This document shows positions 61,740 through 64,000 of a stretch of DNA of 64,000 nt, piece by piece. Every line of letters begins with the position of its first letter. Position 1 is the first letter of the stretch. The stretch comes from Prostheceraeus crozeri (taxonomy: Eukaryota; Platyhelminthes; Polycladida; Euryleptidae): assembly GCA_907163375.1 (NCBI GenBank), contig CAJQUW010008041.1, forward strand, positions 186,001 through 250,000. The letters are read 5' to 3'. Made by a program: the position numbers and the translations under genes. Below the pieces are notes generated by a model that saw nothing but the letters and a program-made list of their open reading frames with translations, searched no databases and had not been told where the DNA came from.

Positions 61740-61865
61740 AATATCCAGGCTTGCCGTTGGGATGAATTTCCAGCCCAATCCCAACCCAATCCCAGTGAGA
61801 ACTTCCATTAGGATCCCAATAGCTCACAATCCCAGTAGAAATCCCAATACCCAGCTTTAGAGCTA
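61740..61865. repeat. Degenerate (ATCCCA)n run
   Basis: AATCCCAACCCAATCCCAGT and similar words repeat; simple-sequence derived. Confidence 0.6.
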
Positions 61866-62107
61866 AAAATGCACGCAGGTTGACCCCAAGCTGCATCGGG
61901 GCTTACCGCATGAGCCTACCATATGTGTTACTTTTTTGAATTGACGAAGTCCACAGACGTAGGCCTAGGACTATATACTGGCCGTAATAGTAATAGGGGC
62001 TTTCATTGATTTTTCACAATTATGCATAATAGGCCTGCTGTATGGTTAAATTTGCACCGAGACTGCCTTCACCTAAGAGCTTATAGGGGCCTGCGTGTAT
62101 AGCTAAT

Positions 62108-62168
62108 ATCAGGGTTACTACAGGTCCTGGAAATCCTGGAAATCCTGAAAAGCCTGGAAATAGCTTAT
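62108..62168. repeat. CAGGGTTACTAC...CCTGGAAAT transposon-end-like repeat
   Basis: CAGGGTTACTACAGGTCCTG followed by repeated GAAATCCTG words, a form widely seen at the ends of hAT-like elements in animals. No partner end found nearby. Confidence 0.4.
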
Positions 62169-62639
62169 TTGTAGCCAAGCATATATGATCTTTGACATCG
62201 ATCTCACTTGTAAAAATGCATGTTGATTGAAAAACAAATTGTGTGGCTTTGAAAAGAATGTTGCTAGTCTGATTTCCATGCGATATCAAAAATGTTTTGA
62301 TGATTAGACTTATACATCATTCCAAATTTGTAAATGCTATTGATTTCCGTTTTATGAAGCGCAGCATTTAAAATGTCTTTAAGCAGTCTTTACTCGCACA
62401 CAGCTCCCATTTCAGGTTGAGGTTTGTCCGTTGAAGAGGAATGAAAAACTATCGAATACTTTTCTACATCTGAATGATAGAATGGTAAAATATTAGAGGT
62501 AGAATTGTTCTTGAGGATGATTTAACCTCACAAACAAAAGATTTTTCATAATGCTGTTTTAGCATTTAAAAAGATTTTACGATAATTCTGGTTAAACAAA
62601 GTTTTGATATTTAGCAGCAGACTCGTTTTCCATGTTCTC

Positions 62640-63496
62640 ATGTTAGATGTGACACACTAATATTTTGAGTGTATGGGGTGCATCCTTATCCAACGCATCC
62701 TGTGGAGCGACGAGGCTAATTTCACGCTTGATGGCAGCATAAATCGGCACAACTGTGTCATATGGAGCCCTAGCCCAGTCAATGTTTTGGTTTCGAAAGG
62801 GCTTCATCCTGAAAAAGTGACTGTCTGGTGTGGCATATCGTCAACATTCGTTTTGCAACCCTATTTCTTTGACTCCACAGTCACTGGAAACAATTACTTG
62901 GAATGTTGGAGCAGCACATGTTGCCACAACTGGATGAGAAGGGAATCAAAAACTCCACTATCTTCCAGCAAGATGGAGCACCGCCCCATTTTCATGGAGA
63001 CGTGACTCAATTCTTAAAGGCACATTTCCCAATGATCGAGTCATTGGAAGAGGGCATTCCATAAGATGGCCAGCAAGATCTCCGGATTTATCCCCTCTCG
63101 ATTTTTGGTTTTGGGGGACATTAAAGGGTCGTGTCTTCCACCACAGTCGTCCTTCCACAATGAATCAGCTAATGCAAAGAATAGCAGAAGAATGCAACAA
63201 TTTTTCTTCAAGTGAAATACAAAGTGCCATTGCAAACCTCCTCCTACGACTGCACCTTGTTGTAGAAAGCAAAGGTGACGTGATTGAACATTTGTTGTAA
63301 AGTTTTCAATGATTTTATGTAATGGAATATAAAAATTTCTTAAAAATTGGAGATTATAGATATGCTTTAACCGCTTTGATATTCATAAATTCCCCAGTTT
63401 CAGGTGTTCAGAAATGTATAATACTTCATTTTTCATGTCGACTAAGTAGAAATAAAAACAATTTTAAATCTTGCGTCAATTAAAAATCACCCTGTA
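62640..63496 (+). mobile_element. Tc1/mariner-superfamily element, 5'-truncated
   Basis: The right end reads TTAAAAATCACCCTG (to 63494) and then TA, i.e. TACAGGGTGATTTTTAA inward, a mariner-type terminus. The left end is missing. It lies downstream of the last recognised Myo18 exon. Confidence 0.75.
62673..63300 (+). pseudogene. Tc1/mariner-superfamily transposase, two frameshifts
   Basis: ILWSDEANFTLDGSINRHNC and LHPEKVTVWCGIS in the first frame hold catalytic Asp 1. After a frame change near 62905 come MLPQLDEKGIK and FQQDGAPPHFHGD with Asp 2. After a second change near 63035 come RWPARSPDLSPLDFWFWGTL, with the third acidic residue an Asp, and a normal stop. About 42 residues separate Asp 2 from the LDF Asp, longer than DD34D mariner. 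Confidence 0.85.
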
Positions 63497-64000
63497 TGAA
63501 TCGAATCCTATCGAGGAAACTTACGTGTGTTTAGTGATTCTGATTTTGCTAATCAAATAGCAAGCTTGTTAATCTAGGAGAGGGTGCCAGTTTTGATCTG
63601 ACGGACATCTTCGTGGCATATTCATTTCTAATAATTTCCAAAGCAGTTGCTAAAGCGCTGCACATCCCTTTTCAGCATGATTTTTGTTTGATAGTTTGCG
63701 TATTAATAGGGCCAGGATAATAATTTTTCCACATAAGTTGACGTTTCTCGTAAATTTCACGTATTTCGTTTTTGTTGCTGAAGCATCTGTAGCTGCTCCA
63801 AACAATCAACCAACGTGAAAAATATCGCGATCGGAAATGATCTGGAAACAGTGCTAAGTTTCCTCAACTGAGTTTTGGAAATACGTTTAATTACTCAAAA
63901 AAGCGTTCCCTAGCAACCGTTGATAGACCAAAAACCATTCGAACCAGCGTAGTCAAAATAGGGGGTAGCTGTCTCCCCGATATAAATCCGAGACCTAATC
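63497..64000. other. Right edge, presumed Myo18 intron 15
   Basis: Nothing recognised; no coiled-coil exon found. Confidence 0.4.

Noticed and set aside
60241-64000. Further coiled-coil exons of Myo18
   Set aside because: I looked for acceptor-flanked Glu/Lys/Leu-rich frames and found none that could be supported.

Overview
The window comes from an AT-rich animal genome with long introns, very probably an invertebrate; I cannot name the phylum. Its backbone is one host gene on the + strand, a class XVIII unconventional myosin (Myo18-like). I can follow 15 exons from about 3.7 kb to 60.2 kb. Their splice phases agree at every junction, all introns are GT-AG, and together they give 2715 nt (905 codons) of uninterrupted reading frame: SH3-like start, motor head, converter, IQ neck and the first stretch of coiled coil. 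The gene runs off the right edge, so most of the tail is not here. Introns range from 53 and 59 nt to about 11 kb.

Layout. 0-0.75 kb: end of a Tc1 transposon. 1.5-3.2 kb: a SINE and a reverse-transcriptase relic. 3.7-12.5 kb: exons 1-4, with a palindromic element, a repeat R2 copy, a SINE and a Penelope-like relic between them. 12.5-20 kb: intron 4 with a perfect-looking hairpin, a 60-bp minisatellite, a SINE and foldbacks. 20-28.4 kb: exons 5-8. 28.4-39.2 kb: intron 8, holding a large foldback, a Penelope-like element, a nest of TTAA-targeting elements with a hAT transposon inside, and an intronless 308-codon reading frame with two membrane segments. 39.2-45.6 kb: exons 9-12. 45.6-57 kb: intron 12, holding a 46-bp minisatellite, a GC-richer candidate alternative first exon, a hAT relic and a second reverse-transcriptase relic. 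57-60.2 kb: exon 13 (IQ), a 22-copy 60-bp array, exons 14-15. 60.2-64 kb: intron sequence with a Tc1/mariner-superfamily relic.

How it fits together. The myosin has the class XVIII form of the nucleotide-binding loops (GRSGSGKT, DPPGFQN), so it is probably an ATP-binding but weakly or non-hydrolysing, actin-tethering motor. A candidate promoter and start exon in intron 12 could join in phase to the IQ exon and make a headless rod isoform, resembling the internal-promoter myosin rod protein of insect muscle myosin. The introns are loaded with foldback elements, tRNA-derived SINEs and Penelope-like remnants. Several of these carry hammerhead-ribozyme-like cores. The 60-bp minisatellite aligns without gaps to the tRNA-like head of the local SINE family, so it appears to be a tandem array of pol III A/B-box units. 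All calls were made by eye; no database search was possible.
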